Below, in pieces: positions 41,521 to 49,174 of a DNA stretch of 49,174 nucleotides. The notes below the pieces were generated by a model, which saw only the letters and a program-made list of their open reading frames with translations, did no database searches and was not told the origin of the DNA. The stretch is from an uncultured Gammaproteobacteria bacterium (lineage in GTDB: Bacteria; Pseudomonadota; Gammaproteobacteria; GCA-002705445; GCA-002716945). Position 1 is the stretch's first letter. Every line of letters starts with the position of its first letter. The DNA lies in the NCBI GenBank assembly GCA_913045115.1, contig CAJWPJ010000007.1:1-49174 (forward strand). The letters are read 5' to 3'. The position numbers and the translations under genes are program-made.

Positions 41521-42444
41521 ATGGTGAGTAATAAAATTAGAGTAGGTGTAGTTGGATTAGGCTATCTAGGTAAATTTCACTTAGAGAAATATCAAATGAA
41601 CAAGTTGGTTGATGTAACATCTATTGTTGATACAGACTTAAAGAATTTAGATTGTATTAGTTCAAAACATGTATTTAAAACGGATTCTTTCAAGAAAATT
41701 ATAGAAAAAGTAGATGCTGTTTCGATTGTAACTCCCACAGTCACACATTTTCAAATAGCAAAGTTTTTTTTAGAAAATAAAGTTAATGTTTTACTTGAAA
41801 AACCAATGACTAAGACACTATCTGAGGCAAGGACACTAAACAACATAGCAAAAAAAAATAAATGTATATTTCAGATTGGGCATTTGGAACAATTCAATCC
41901 GGCTATTAGAAAACTTAAATCTCAACTTGAAAATCCAGAATTTATTGAAGTTCATAGGCTCTGTAAATTCAATCCAAGAGCGACAGATGTTGATGTTGTT
42001 CTTGATCTTATGATACATGATATTGATATAGTTCTGTCATTAGTAAAAAAAAATATAAAGAAAATATCAGTATCAGGTAAAAAAGTAATCACAAGTTTAA
42101 TTGATATAGCAAATGTAAGGCTAGAATTTGATGATAATGTTGTTGCTAACCTTACTGCTAGCAGAATTAGTACAAAAAACGAACGTAAAATGAGATTATT
42201 TTTAAAGAATGCATATTATTCAGTTGACTTTATTGATAACGAATTAAAAAAACTGAAAAAGAATAAGAATGACACATTTAAAACGACATGCTACAAATAT
42301 GAAAAAACAGATTCCCTTAATGAAGAGATAAAGAATTTCATCAATACATGTTATGGAAAAGAAAAGTCTATGACAACAGGCGAGTGTGGTCTAAAAGCAC
42401 TTGCTGTAGCAAAAAAAATAACAAAAAGTATAACAAAGAAATGA
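41521..42444 (+). CDS. gnnA: Gfo/Idh/MocA oxidoreductase, GnnA-like (UDP-GlcNAc C3 dehydrogenase)
   Basis: VGVVGLGYLGKFHLEKY; EKPMT; QIGHLEQFNPA; VDVVLDLMIHDIDIVLSLV; DIANVRLEFDDNVVANLTASRISTKNERKMRLF; adjacent to gnnB and lpxB. Confidence 0.82.
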   Translation: MVSNKIRVGVVGLGYLGKFHLEKYQMNKLVDVTSIVDTDLKNLDCISSKHVFKTDSFKKIIEKVDAVSIVTPTVTHFQIAKFFLENKVNVLLEKPMTKTLSEARTLNNIAKKNKCIFQIGHLEQFNPAIRKLKSQLENPEFIEVHRLCKFNPRATDVDVVLDLMIHDIDIVLSLVKKNIKKISVSGKKVITSLIDIANVRLEFDDNVVANLTASRISTKNERKMRLFLKNAYYSVDFIDNELKKLKKNKNDTFKTTCYKYEKTDSLNEEIKNFINTCYGKEKSMTTGECGLKALAVAKKITKSITKK

Positions 42445-43526
42445 AAATTTTTGATTTACAAAAACAATTTAAGTTTTTTGAAAAAAAAATTAACAAAAAG
42501 ATTACAAAAGTACTATCATCAGGTTCTTATATTTTAGGTGAAAACGTTAAAAAGTTTGAAAGAAATAGCTGCAAATATCTTGGTACTAAATATGCGGTGA
42601 GTTGTAATTCCGGAACTGATGCATTGGTCATGTCACTACGTGCAGCAGGAATTGGAACAAATGATCATGTTATAACATCGCCATTTACATATTTTGCAAC
42701 CTCTGAGGCTATATCACTTGTTGGTGCTAAACCTATTTTTGTAGATATCAATCCACATACATTCAATATAAATCATAAAAAAATTAAAAAATTAATCGCA
42801 AAGAAAACAAAGGCTATATTATCTGTAAATCTATTTGGACAAGCGTGTGCGCTTGATGAGATATCACAAATAGCAAGACAACATGGTTTATATCACATAG
42901 AAGATTGCGCACAATCTTTTGGATCCTCATATAAAAAAAGACAGACAGGTACATATGGCGACATGGGCTGTTTTAGTTTTTTTCCTACAAAAAATCTTGG
43001 CTGCTTTGGTGACGGCGGTCTTATTACATTAAAAAATAAAAAAATGTATGACCTATTAATGAAATTAAGGACACATGGTGGGATAAAAAGAAATCAACAT
43101 GATTTAATTGGCTACAATAGCCGTTTAGATGAAATACAGGCAGCTATTTTAGATATAAAATTACAACATCTCGATATGCTAATCGATAAAAGAATCAAAG
43201 TAGCAAATTTATATTTTAAGCTGATAAAAAATGATAAAATTAGACTTCCATTTGTAGACAAGAATGGGGTCCATACATTCAACCAGTTCACAATTAGAGT
43301 GAAAAAAAGAAATAAACTAGAAGATCATCTCAGAAAAAATGGAATTCCATATGGTATATATTACTCCATGCCAATTTATAAATATAAAGCTTATGCAACT
43401 GATGAATATAAATCTCTTCCTATGGTTGAAAAAATAACAAATGAATGTTTATCTCTACCAATTTATCCAGAGATAAATACAAAAGATATAAAAAAGATAT
43501 GTAATGTCTTGAATGAGTATGAGTGA
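42441..43526 (+). CDS. gnnB: DegT/DnrJ/EryC1 aminotransferase, GnnB-like
   Basis: CNSGTDALVMSLRAAGIGTNDHVITSPFTYFATSEAISLVGAKPIFVDI; HIEDCAQSFGSSYK; SFFPTKNLGCFGDGG; start ATG at 42441 overlaps gnnA stop (ATGA). Confidence 0.83.
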   Translation: MKIFDLQKQFKFFEKKINKKITKVLSSGSYILGENVKKFERNSCKYLGTKYAVSCNSGTDALVMSLRAAGIGTNDHVITSPFTYFATSEAISLVGAKPIFVDINPHTFNINHKKIKKLIAKKTKAILSVNLFGQACALDEISQIARQHGLYHIEDCAQSFGSSYKKRQTGTYGDMGCFSFFPTKNLGCFGDGGLITLKNKKMYDLLMKLRTHGGIKRNQHDLIGYNSRLDEIQAAILDIKLQHLDMLIDKRIKVANLYFKLIKNDKIRLPFVDKNGVHTFNQFTIRVKKRNKLEDHLRKNGIPYGIYYSMPIYKYKAYATDEYKSLPMVEKITNECLSLPIYPEINTKDIKKICNVLNEYE

Positions 43527-44649
43527 GAAAAAAAGAATATTTATTATTGCTGGTGAATCTTCTGGAGATCAGCATGCTGCAGCTTACATAAGAGAGCATC
43601 AAAAAATAAATCCAGAAATTATCTTCGATGCATTTGGTCAAAAAGAACTCAAGGATTCTTCAGCTAATATAATCTATGATACTGAGAGAATATCAGTAGT
43701 TGGTATATTTGAAGTTTTATCAAAATATGTAGAAATAACTAAGGCGTTAAAAATAGCAAAAGATCATATTAATAAAACTAGGCCCGATGTTATTATTTTA
43801 GTTGATTATGTTGAATTCAATTTAAAGATTGCAAAATTTGCTAAAAGCTTAGGTTTACGAGTAATATTCTATGTGGCTCCTCAGCTATGGGCATGGAGAG
43901 AAAATAGAGCTCGGAATCTCGTTGAAAATATAGATCAGCTCGCTGTAATTTTTCCATTTGAAGAGAAATTTTTTAAAAAATATACAAGTAACGTTGTCTA
44001 TGTTGGGCATCCATTATTCGAGAATCAACATTTAATGGAATCATTAAAAGATTACGATGATCGAGAGATAGACCTTGGTATTTTCCCAGGAAGTCGTGAA
44101 TCTGAAATTAAGAATAATATATATTCCATGCTTGATTGTATTCAAAAAAATAAAAAGGAAAATATTAAGATATTTTATGCTAACCAAATATCACAAGATT
44201 ATCTTATTAAGTTATTGCCCGAAGAGTATCACTCTATGCTTGAGTCAGGGAGAGACCTTGATAAAGTTAGTTCTTGTAAAAAAGCATTATGTGCATCAGG
44301 GACTATGACACTAGAACTAACGATATTAGAAGTGCCGATGGTTGTAATGTATAGATTGTCTTATCTAACATATTTCATAATGAAATCATTGGTTAAGCTT
44401 AAACACATAGGGTTGGTAAATCTAGTCCTAGGCGAGGAAATCGGTTCAAGACCTGTTGTTAAAGAGTACATACAACCATCGTATTCAGATCAAGTAGATA
44501 TAATGGTGGAACTAAATAAAATAGATAATGATCAAATTTATAGAGACAAACTTTCTAAACATTTTAAAGAAATAAAAGATAAGTTATCGACAAAGTCTAA
44601 ATACAAATTAAAAGATATAGCGGAGAGTATACTTAAAACTAACGAGTAA
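43513..44649 (+). CDS. lpxB: Lipid-A-disaccharide synthase
   Basis: IIAGESSGDQHAAAYI; YVAPQLWAWRENRARNL; YVGHPLFEN; ASGTMTLELTILEVPMVVMYRLS; 14-nt overlap with gnnB. Confidence 0.96.
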   Translation: MSMSEKKRIFIIAGESSGDQHAAAYIREHQKINPEIIFDAFGQKELKDSSANIIYDTERISVVGIFEVLSKYVEITKALKIAKDHINKTRPDVIILVDYVEFNLKIAKFAKSLGLRVIFYVAPQLWAWRENRARNLVENIDQLAVIFPFEEKFFKKYTSNVVYVGHPLFENQHLMESLKDYDDREIDLGIFPGSRESEIKNNIYSMLDCIQKNKKENIKIFYANQISQDYLIKLLPEEYHSMLESGRDLDKVSSCKKALCASGTMTLELTILEVPMVVMYRLSYLTYFIMKSLVKLKHIGLVNLVLGEEIGSRPVVKEYIQPSYSDQVDIMVELNKIDNDQIYRDKLSKHFKEIKDKLSTKSKYKLKDIAESILKTNE

Positions 44650-45409
44650 TACCTCGCTCACTCTCCAGGGTGAATTTAACAAATTTTTCGGTATAAACAT
44701 TAGATAAATTAGATTCTCTGTATATTTTCTCTCTTTCGCTTTTTGTTTTTTTAGATTTCACAAATAATTTAAATGTTTTCTCTAAGTCCGATATTATATT
44801 TGCGTCGAAGCCTTTTCTTTTAAGGCCAATTGAATTTATTTTATATGCTTTAGCATGATTACCAGCAACTAATGTATAAGGGGTTACGTCTTGTGAGATT
44901 ACGGTACCAAGGCCAGAAAAAGCATGCTCTCCTATGTGACAAAATTGATGGACTAAGGTAAAACCACCTAAAGAAACATTTGAGTCAAGGTTAACATGTC
45001 CTGCTAAACTAGCTCCGTTTGATAAAATACAATCATCTTCGATAGTACAATCATGAGCGATGTGAGTATATGCCATAAATAAATTACTATTTCCTATTCT
45101 TGTATCAGATATGCCATCTAATGTTCCTCTGTGAATACTACAGTACTCTCTAAATGTATTATTATCACCAATGGTACAATTTGTTTTTTCGTTGTTAAAC
45201 TTTAAATCTTGCGGTGTTTCCCCAATAGTTGCAAATTGAAAAATTATATTATGTTTGCCGATTGAAGTATTTTCCCTGATAAGAGCATGCTCTCTAATAA
45301 TTGTGCCCTCCCCTATACGAACATTTTTATCAATAATCGCAAAAGGTCCAATTTCTACGTTATCAGCAATTTCAGCCGATGGATGAACTATAGCTGTCTC
45401 ATGTATCAT
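44639..45409 (-). CDS. lpxA: UDP-N-acetylglucosamine O-acyltransferase family LpxA (possibly N-acyltransferase on UDP-GlcNAc3N here)
   Basis: [30 protein letters not shown] hexapeptide repeats; YTHIAHDCTIEDDCIL; LVHQFCHIGEHAF; VAGNHAKAYKINSIGLKRKGF. Confidence 0.96.
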   Translation of the reverse strand: MIHETAIVHPSAEIADNVEIGPFAIIDKNVRIGEGTIIREHALIRENTSIGKHNIIFQFATIGETPQDLKFNNEKTNCTIGDNNTFREYCSIHRGTLDGISDTRIGNSNLFMAYTHIAHDCTIEDDCILSNGASLAGHVNLDSNVSLGGFTLVHQFCHIGEHAFSGLGTVISQDVTPYTLVAGNHAKAYKINSIGLKRKGFDANIISDLEKTFKLFVKSKKTKSEREKIYRESNLSNVYTEKFVKFTLESERGITR

Positions 45410-45830
45410 TTTTAGGTCTAATTGCACCAATCAAATCTGCTTTACAAACAATCTCATCGTCAACTTTGCACTCTGCACTAAATTTATGTACTTCACTTTT
45501 ACTTTGAATCAGTTTTGCATTAATTAAAACGATATCCCCCGGCACTACTTGTTTTTTAAATCTCGCATTATCAATACCTACAAAATAATATAAGTGTTTC
45601 GACATATCTCTGTTGTTACTCTCCACATCAAGAATAGCTGTCGCTTGCGCCATTGCCTCAAGAAGAAGTACTCCTGGGAAAACTGGATAACCTGGAAAGT
45701 GTCCTTGAAAAAAAGGTTCGTTGTTACTCACATTTTTTTGAGCGGTGATTTCCTTACCTTTTTTAACATCAATTATTCTATCAATTAGAAGAAAAGGGTA
45801 TCTATGCGGTAGGTAGTTCTGAATAGTCAT
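45399..45830 (-). CDS. fabZ: 3-hydroxyacyl-[ACP] dehydratase FabZ
   Basis: [38 protein letters not shown]. Confidence 0.97.
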   Translation of the reverse strand: MTIQNYLPHRYPFLLIDRIIDVKKGKEITAQKNVSNNEPFFQGHFPGYPVFPGVLLLEAMAQATAILDVESNNRDMSKHLYYFVGIDNARFKKQVVPGDIVLINAKLIQSKSEVHKFSAECKVDDEIVCKADLIGAIRPKNDT

Positions 45831-46720
45831 TTTTGTGTTTCCCTCTTTTTAAAAAGATTTCTGAATGATACTTGATTTCTTCGCCAATTACGAACTGTAT
45901 CAGCTGGCATTCCTGAAGCATACTCTCCATGAATTTTTATTGACTTAGTAATCATGCTCATTCCATGTATATGGACGTCGTCACATATCGTAATATGACC
46001 ATTTATACCTACTCCACCACCAATAGTACAATTATTACCAACTGTGGTACTCCCTGCTATTCCTGTACAAGCTGCAATTGCTGTATTGCGGCCAATAGTT
46101 ACATTGTGAGCAATATGAACTAGATTATCAATCTTACAATTATTTTTTAAACAGGTGGTATCGATCATTCCTCTATCGATAGTAGTACCGCTTCCAATTT
46201 CTACATCATCCTCTATGATAACTTTGCCAATATGAGGTATTTTCCGCCATAAGGCCTGATCTAAGTATAGGCCAAATCCGTCAGAGCCAATTACAGCATT
46301 TGGATGTATAATCACATTATCACCAATCACTGTATTATGATTAATGAATACTCCTGGATAAATTAGACAATTTTTTCCAATTTTCACATTTTCACCGATT
46401 GTTACATGCGGGTGATCTTTCGATAATGTGTAATTATAGTCCTTGGATGCCTCTGCAAGTAATTTTGCAACAGCTCTCATAACGTTAGATGTTTTGAAAA
46501 GTATAGTATTATCAATTTTTGCAGTGAATAATTCATCAACAATCAAAGCGCTGAATTTACTTATATCCAGGGATGACTCTTTAGATATAAAACCTAAAGA
46601 ACCATCAACAGGATTCGATAGAGTAGAAATTGTGTCAAATTTTTGAGTTGTATGCTTAGAACATTGTGCGTCAAGTAAACTCTCTAGTTCACTAGAATTA
46701 TATGCTTTAGCTAGATTCAT
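45827..46720 (-). CDS. lpxD: UDP-3-O-acylglucosamine N-acyltransferase LpxD (short form, 297 aa)
   Basis: [46 protein letters not shown]; hexapeptide repeats; between skp and fabZ. Confidence 0.94.
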   Translation of the reverse strand: MNLAKAYNSSELESLLDAQCSKHTTQKFDTISTLSNPVDGSLGFISKESSLDISKFSALIVDELFTAKIDNTILFKTSNVMRAVAKLLAEASKDYNYTLSKDHPHVTIGENVKIGKNCLIYPGVFINHNTVIGDNVIIHPNAVIGSDGFGLYLDQALWRKIPHIGKVIIEDDVEIGSGTTIDRGMIDTTCLKNNCKIDNLVHIAHNVTIGRNTAIAACTGIAGSTTVGNNCTIGGGVGINGHITICDDVHIHGMSMITKSIKIHGEYASGMPADTVRNWRRNQVSFRNLFKKRETQK

Positions 46721-46721
46721 T

Positions 46722-47225
46722 TTAATTAAGTTTATCTATGATTTCTTGTGTTATATCAACATAAGTCTTAGCGTATAGTGTAGTGCCGTCAGCCCTCAGA
46801 ATTAGATCATAATCATTATCTTTAGCATAATCATTTATCGCATCCTCAACTATTTTTCTTATTCTATTTAGTTCAGAATTCTGTTTAGTTTGAAGTTCTT
46901 TTTGAAGGCTTTGTTGTTTTTCTCTAAATTCTTTTTCAATTTTATTAATTTCATTAATTTTGTTCTTGCGTTCATCTTTTGACATCACGCGCTCATTCTT
47001 TAGATAATCATCATTTAGCTTATTCCATGAAGTCTCTATTTTTTTAAGTTCGTCTGCCTTAGGTTTAAACTCATTTTTCATTTTATTTTGAGATTCTTTA
47101 TAAATAGGTATTTCTTTAAAGAGAATATCCAATTTCACGACACCTATTTTTACCTCTGCAAAAACAGACTGTGATGATAAAAGCATTATCAAAGATAGAA
47201 AGATAAAATATTTTTTGTATATCAA
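46722..47225 (-). CDS. skp: OmpH/Skp family periplasmic chaperone
   Basis: Signal peptide [37 protein letters not shown], Lys/Glu-rich coiled coil; next to bamA and lpxD. Confidence 0.9.
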   Translation of the reverse strand: MIYKKYFIFLSLIMLLSSQSVFAEVKIGVVKLDILFKEIPIYKESQNKMKNEFKPKADELKKIETSWNKLNDDYLKNERVMSKDERKNKINEINKIEKEFREKQQSLQKELQTKQNSELNRIRKIVEDAINDYAKDNDYDLILRADGTTLYAKTYVDITQEIIDKLN

Positions 47226-48700
47226 AATGCACCTCCAAGTGAGAATATTACAGGTTTTGTATCATCACCTTCTTTTGATTTAAATGCATCTACAAAGCCA
47301 ATTGATACTGCGCCTACAGGAGTTCTAAAATTTGCTTGAATTCCATAACTACCACGTAATTCACTATAACTAAAATCTCCGATATCTTCAAACACATTAC
47401 CAAAATCTACGAAAAGAGATGCTCTAAAGTTTCTCTGATCTTGACCTAAAAAAGGTGGGGGAGGGAAAATCCAATTTGACTGGATAACAGAAAGGAAGTC
47501 ACCTCCTATTGCATCACATGTTTTAGCTGTACAAGTAGTGTTATTCCTCAATGGACCCAAACTATTTGAATCAAAGCCTCTGACAGTTCTATCGCCTCCA
47601 GCAAAGAACTTATCATGAAATGGCAGTTTTGATATTTCTATGAGTCCAATACCAAGTCCAAGTTGAGGTTTAGTTTGAAGAACAGTATTCCAATCAAACA
47701 TATTAAAGAAATTTAGTTTGAACGGTCTATTATACTCACCAGCAAGTCGAATCGATAGATATGAGTAGTCTAAATCAGGCTGCAAGTAGAGAGTAGAGAC
47801 AATACTCTGTCTTTTACCCGAGGATGCATAAACTATCCTATCCCTAGTATCTTCAGTATAACTTCCAGAAAACCTAAACCCTAAATGAGTGTTGCCGAAT
47901 TCATCTAGGAAGCTAGTCACATTTGATGGTGACCCTGCGGTGGTGGAATAGTCAGTGATAATTAGTTCTGCGCCATAGCCATAAAATTTTGTTTCAGAAA
48001 TGGGTACACTATATGACACTCCATAAGCAAAAGTATCTGATAGATATGATGCTGTAGAAGTCCCTGAGACATCTGTTTCGCTGAAAACAAGACTCGTAGT
48101 TTTAGAAATACCATCTCTAGTAAAATATGGATCTGTATTACTGTACCTTAAAAGTTTTTTGTAGGAGGATTTCTCGAGTTCAAGAGCTACGTTGTTTCCT
48201 CTACCAAGAAAATTATCTTGTTGAACCTTGATGTTAAAAATAGTTCCTGATGAATCAGAATAACCAGCGCCTACTTTAAACTCTCCAGATTGAGTTTCAT
48301 CTATTATAAAATCAACATCAATTAAGCCTAAAGATTCATCGACTATAGTCTTTTTTACTTCAACATTATTCACAAATTTTAAACGTTGAAGTCTTATTTT
48401 AGATCTATCTATTTTATTTTCTGAATATATAGATGATTCAAATTGTCTTAATTCCCTTCTATACACTTCATCATTTGTTTTAGTATTTCCAACAATATTG
48501 ACTCTTCTAACATAAGATTTAGATTTGGGGTTAACACGAAAAGTTATATCTGCAAAAAAGGTATCTTGATCTAAATCAACATTATATACTATATCTGGAA
48601 ATGCATATCCATTTTCGCCAAGAAAGAATTTGATGCTCTGCTCTGTGTTTTCAATACTAGCGAGTGAAAAAGAAGATCCAGGTTTGAGGTTGAAATTCAA
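47222..48700 (-). pseudogene. bamA: BamA outer-membrane assembly protein, C-terminal part only (end of POTRA4, POTRA5, Omp85 barrel), in-frame 3' portion of a chimeric ORF
   Basis: ENGYAFPDIVYNVDLDQDTFFADITFRVNPKSKSYVRRVNIVGNTKTNDEVYRRELRQFESSIYSENKIDRSKIRLQRL (POTRA4/5); QQDNFLGRGN; NPYF-like DPYFTRDGIS; FFAGGDRTVRGFDSNSLGP; C-terminal aromatic AF. POTRA1-3 and signal peptide absent. Confidence 0.85.
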
Positions 48701-49174
48701 GATATTTTTAAAAAGAAACCACCTCCTATTAAATAATTGATAATTAATAATTAAAAGAATAACAAAGAATAAAGTTAAAATTTTATAAGAAATAATTTCA
48801 TAAAAGAAATTTTTTTTAGAAAACAAATATAATAACATTGATATTATCAAAATATAAACTGAAGTTGCTCCGAAATAATACCATCCCTCAGCAAATGAAA
48901 ATGGGGGATAGACCCAAGATCCAATTTGATCATACAAATTTGAACTTCCATGAAGTGAAAAATTAATATCAGATAAATTTCTATCTCTTGTTATTTCCAT
49001 TAATTCTGAAGTTTTGAGATAAATCGGGCTAAATAAAATAGCAGCCAAAATTGCCGGCAAAGATACTTGAATAAAAAAAGTTATATTTGATACGAAATTA
49101 TAATTATATGTACCATAAATATAATTTTTGTTTTTAATAATTAACAAAAATAAAATGTATACAGAAAATAGTAT
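48701..49174 (-). other. Fragment of a polytopic membrane protein (YfhO-like/GT-associated in character), open to the right window edge and in frame with the BamA fragment
   Basis: FFIQVSLPAILAAILFSPIYLKTSELMEITRDRNLSDINF...VYPPFSFAEGWYYFGATSVYILIISMLLYLFSKK...ILTLFFVILLIINYQLFN: several TM helices, no BamA similarity; frame stays open through the last 27 nt (ILFSVYILF). Confidence 0.6.

Noticed and set aside
41521-43526. gnnA/gnnB as part of an O-antigen or capsule island
   Set aside because: No glycosyltransferases, wzx/wzy or other sugar genes nearby; overlap with lpxB favours a lipid A role
1-49174. CRISPR arrays, IS elements, tRNAs, direct repeats, defence genes
   Set aside because: None seen; coding density is very high and nearly every ORF is a recognisable housekeeping gene

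Overview
The window is a compact, AT-rich chromosomal segment. Gene content and order point to a streamlined gammaproteobacterium (taxonomy is inference). It is almost entirely housekeeping genes: recA(partial)-pncC / nadK / fur-rnfH-ratA-SNF transporter / smpB / dnaQ-rnhA-methyltransferase / mltD / cysM-acpS-pdxJ-sdhE-sdhBADC-SDHAF4-like / ygfZ / mdh-kdsB-lpxK-msbA / DUF2062 / lolD-lolC / aguA-aguB, a small exported peptide plus a periplasmic rhodanese / mfd / mscS-nagZ-ispF-ispD-ftsB-eno-kdsA-pyrG-tilS(frameshifted)-accA-dnaE-rnhB / gnnA-gnnB-lpxB / lpxA-fabZ-lpxD-skp-bamA(chimeric). I saw no CRISPR array, transposon, tRNA, rRNA or prophage. The points most worth a second look are: (1) an ORF at the right edge that joins the C-terminal part of BamA in frame to a polytopic inner-membrane protein fragment; (2) gnnA/gnnB embedded with lpxB in an inverted block of the lpx cluster, predicting 2,3-diamino-glucose lipid A; (3) tilS split by a single-base frameshift; (4) an SNF transporter whose only plausible start is ATT behind a good Shine-Dalgarno; (5) an unannotated 46-codon SDHAF4/DUF1674-like ORF heading an sdh operon that also ends in sdhE; (6) all seven convergent gene pairs overlap, four of them by a 4-nt stop-on-stop overlap; (7) an unlisted 50-aa acidic exported peptide paired with a rhodanese. 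I found no clearly new multi-gene system.
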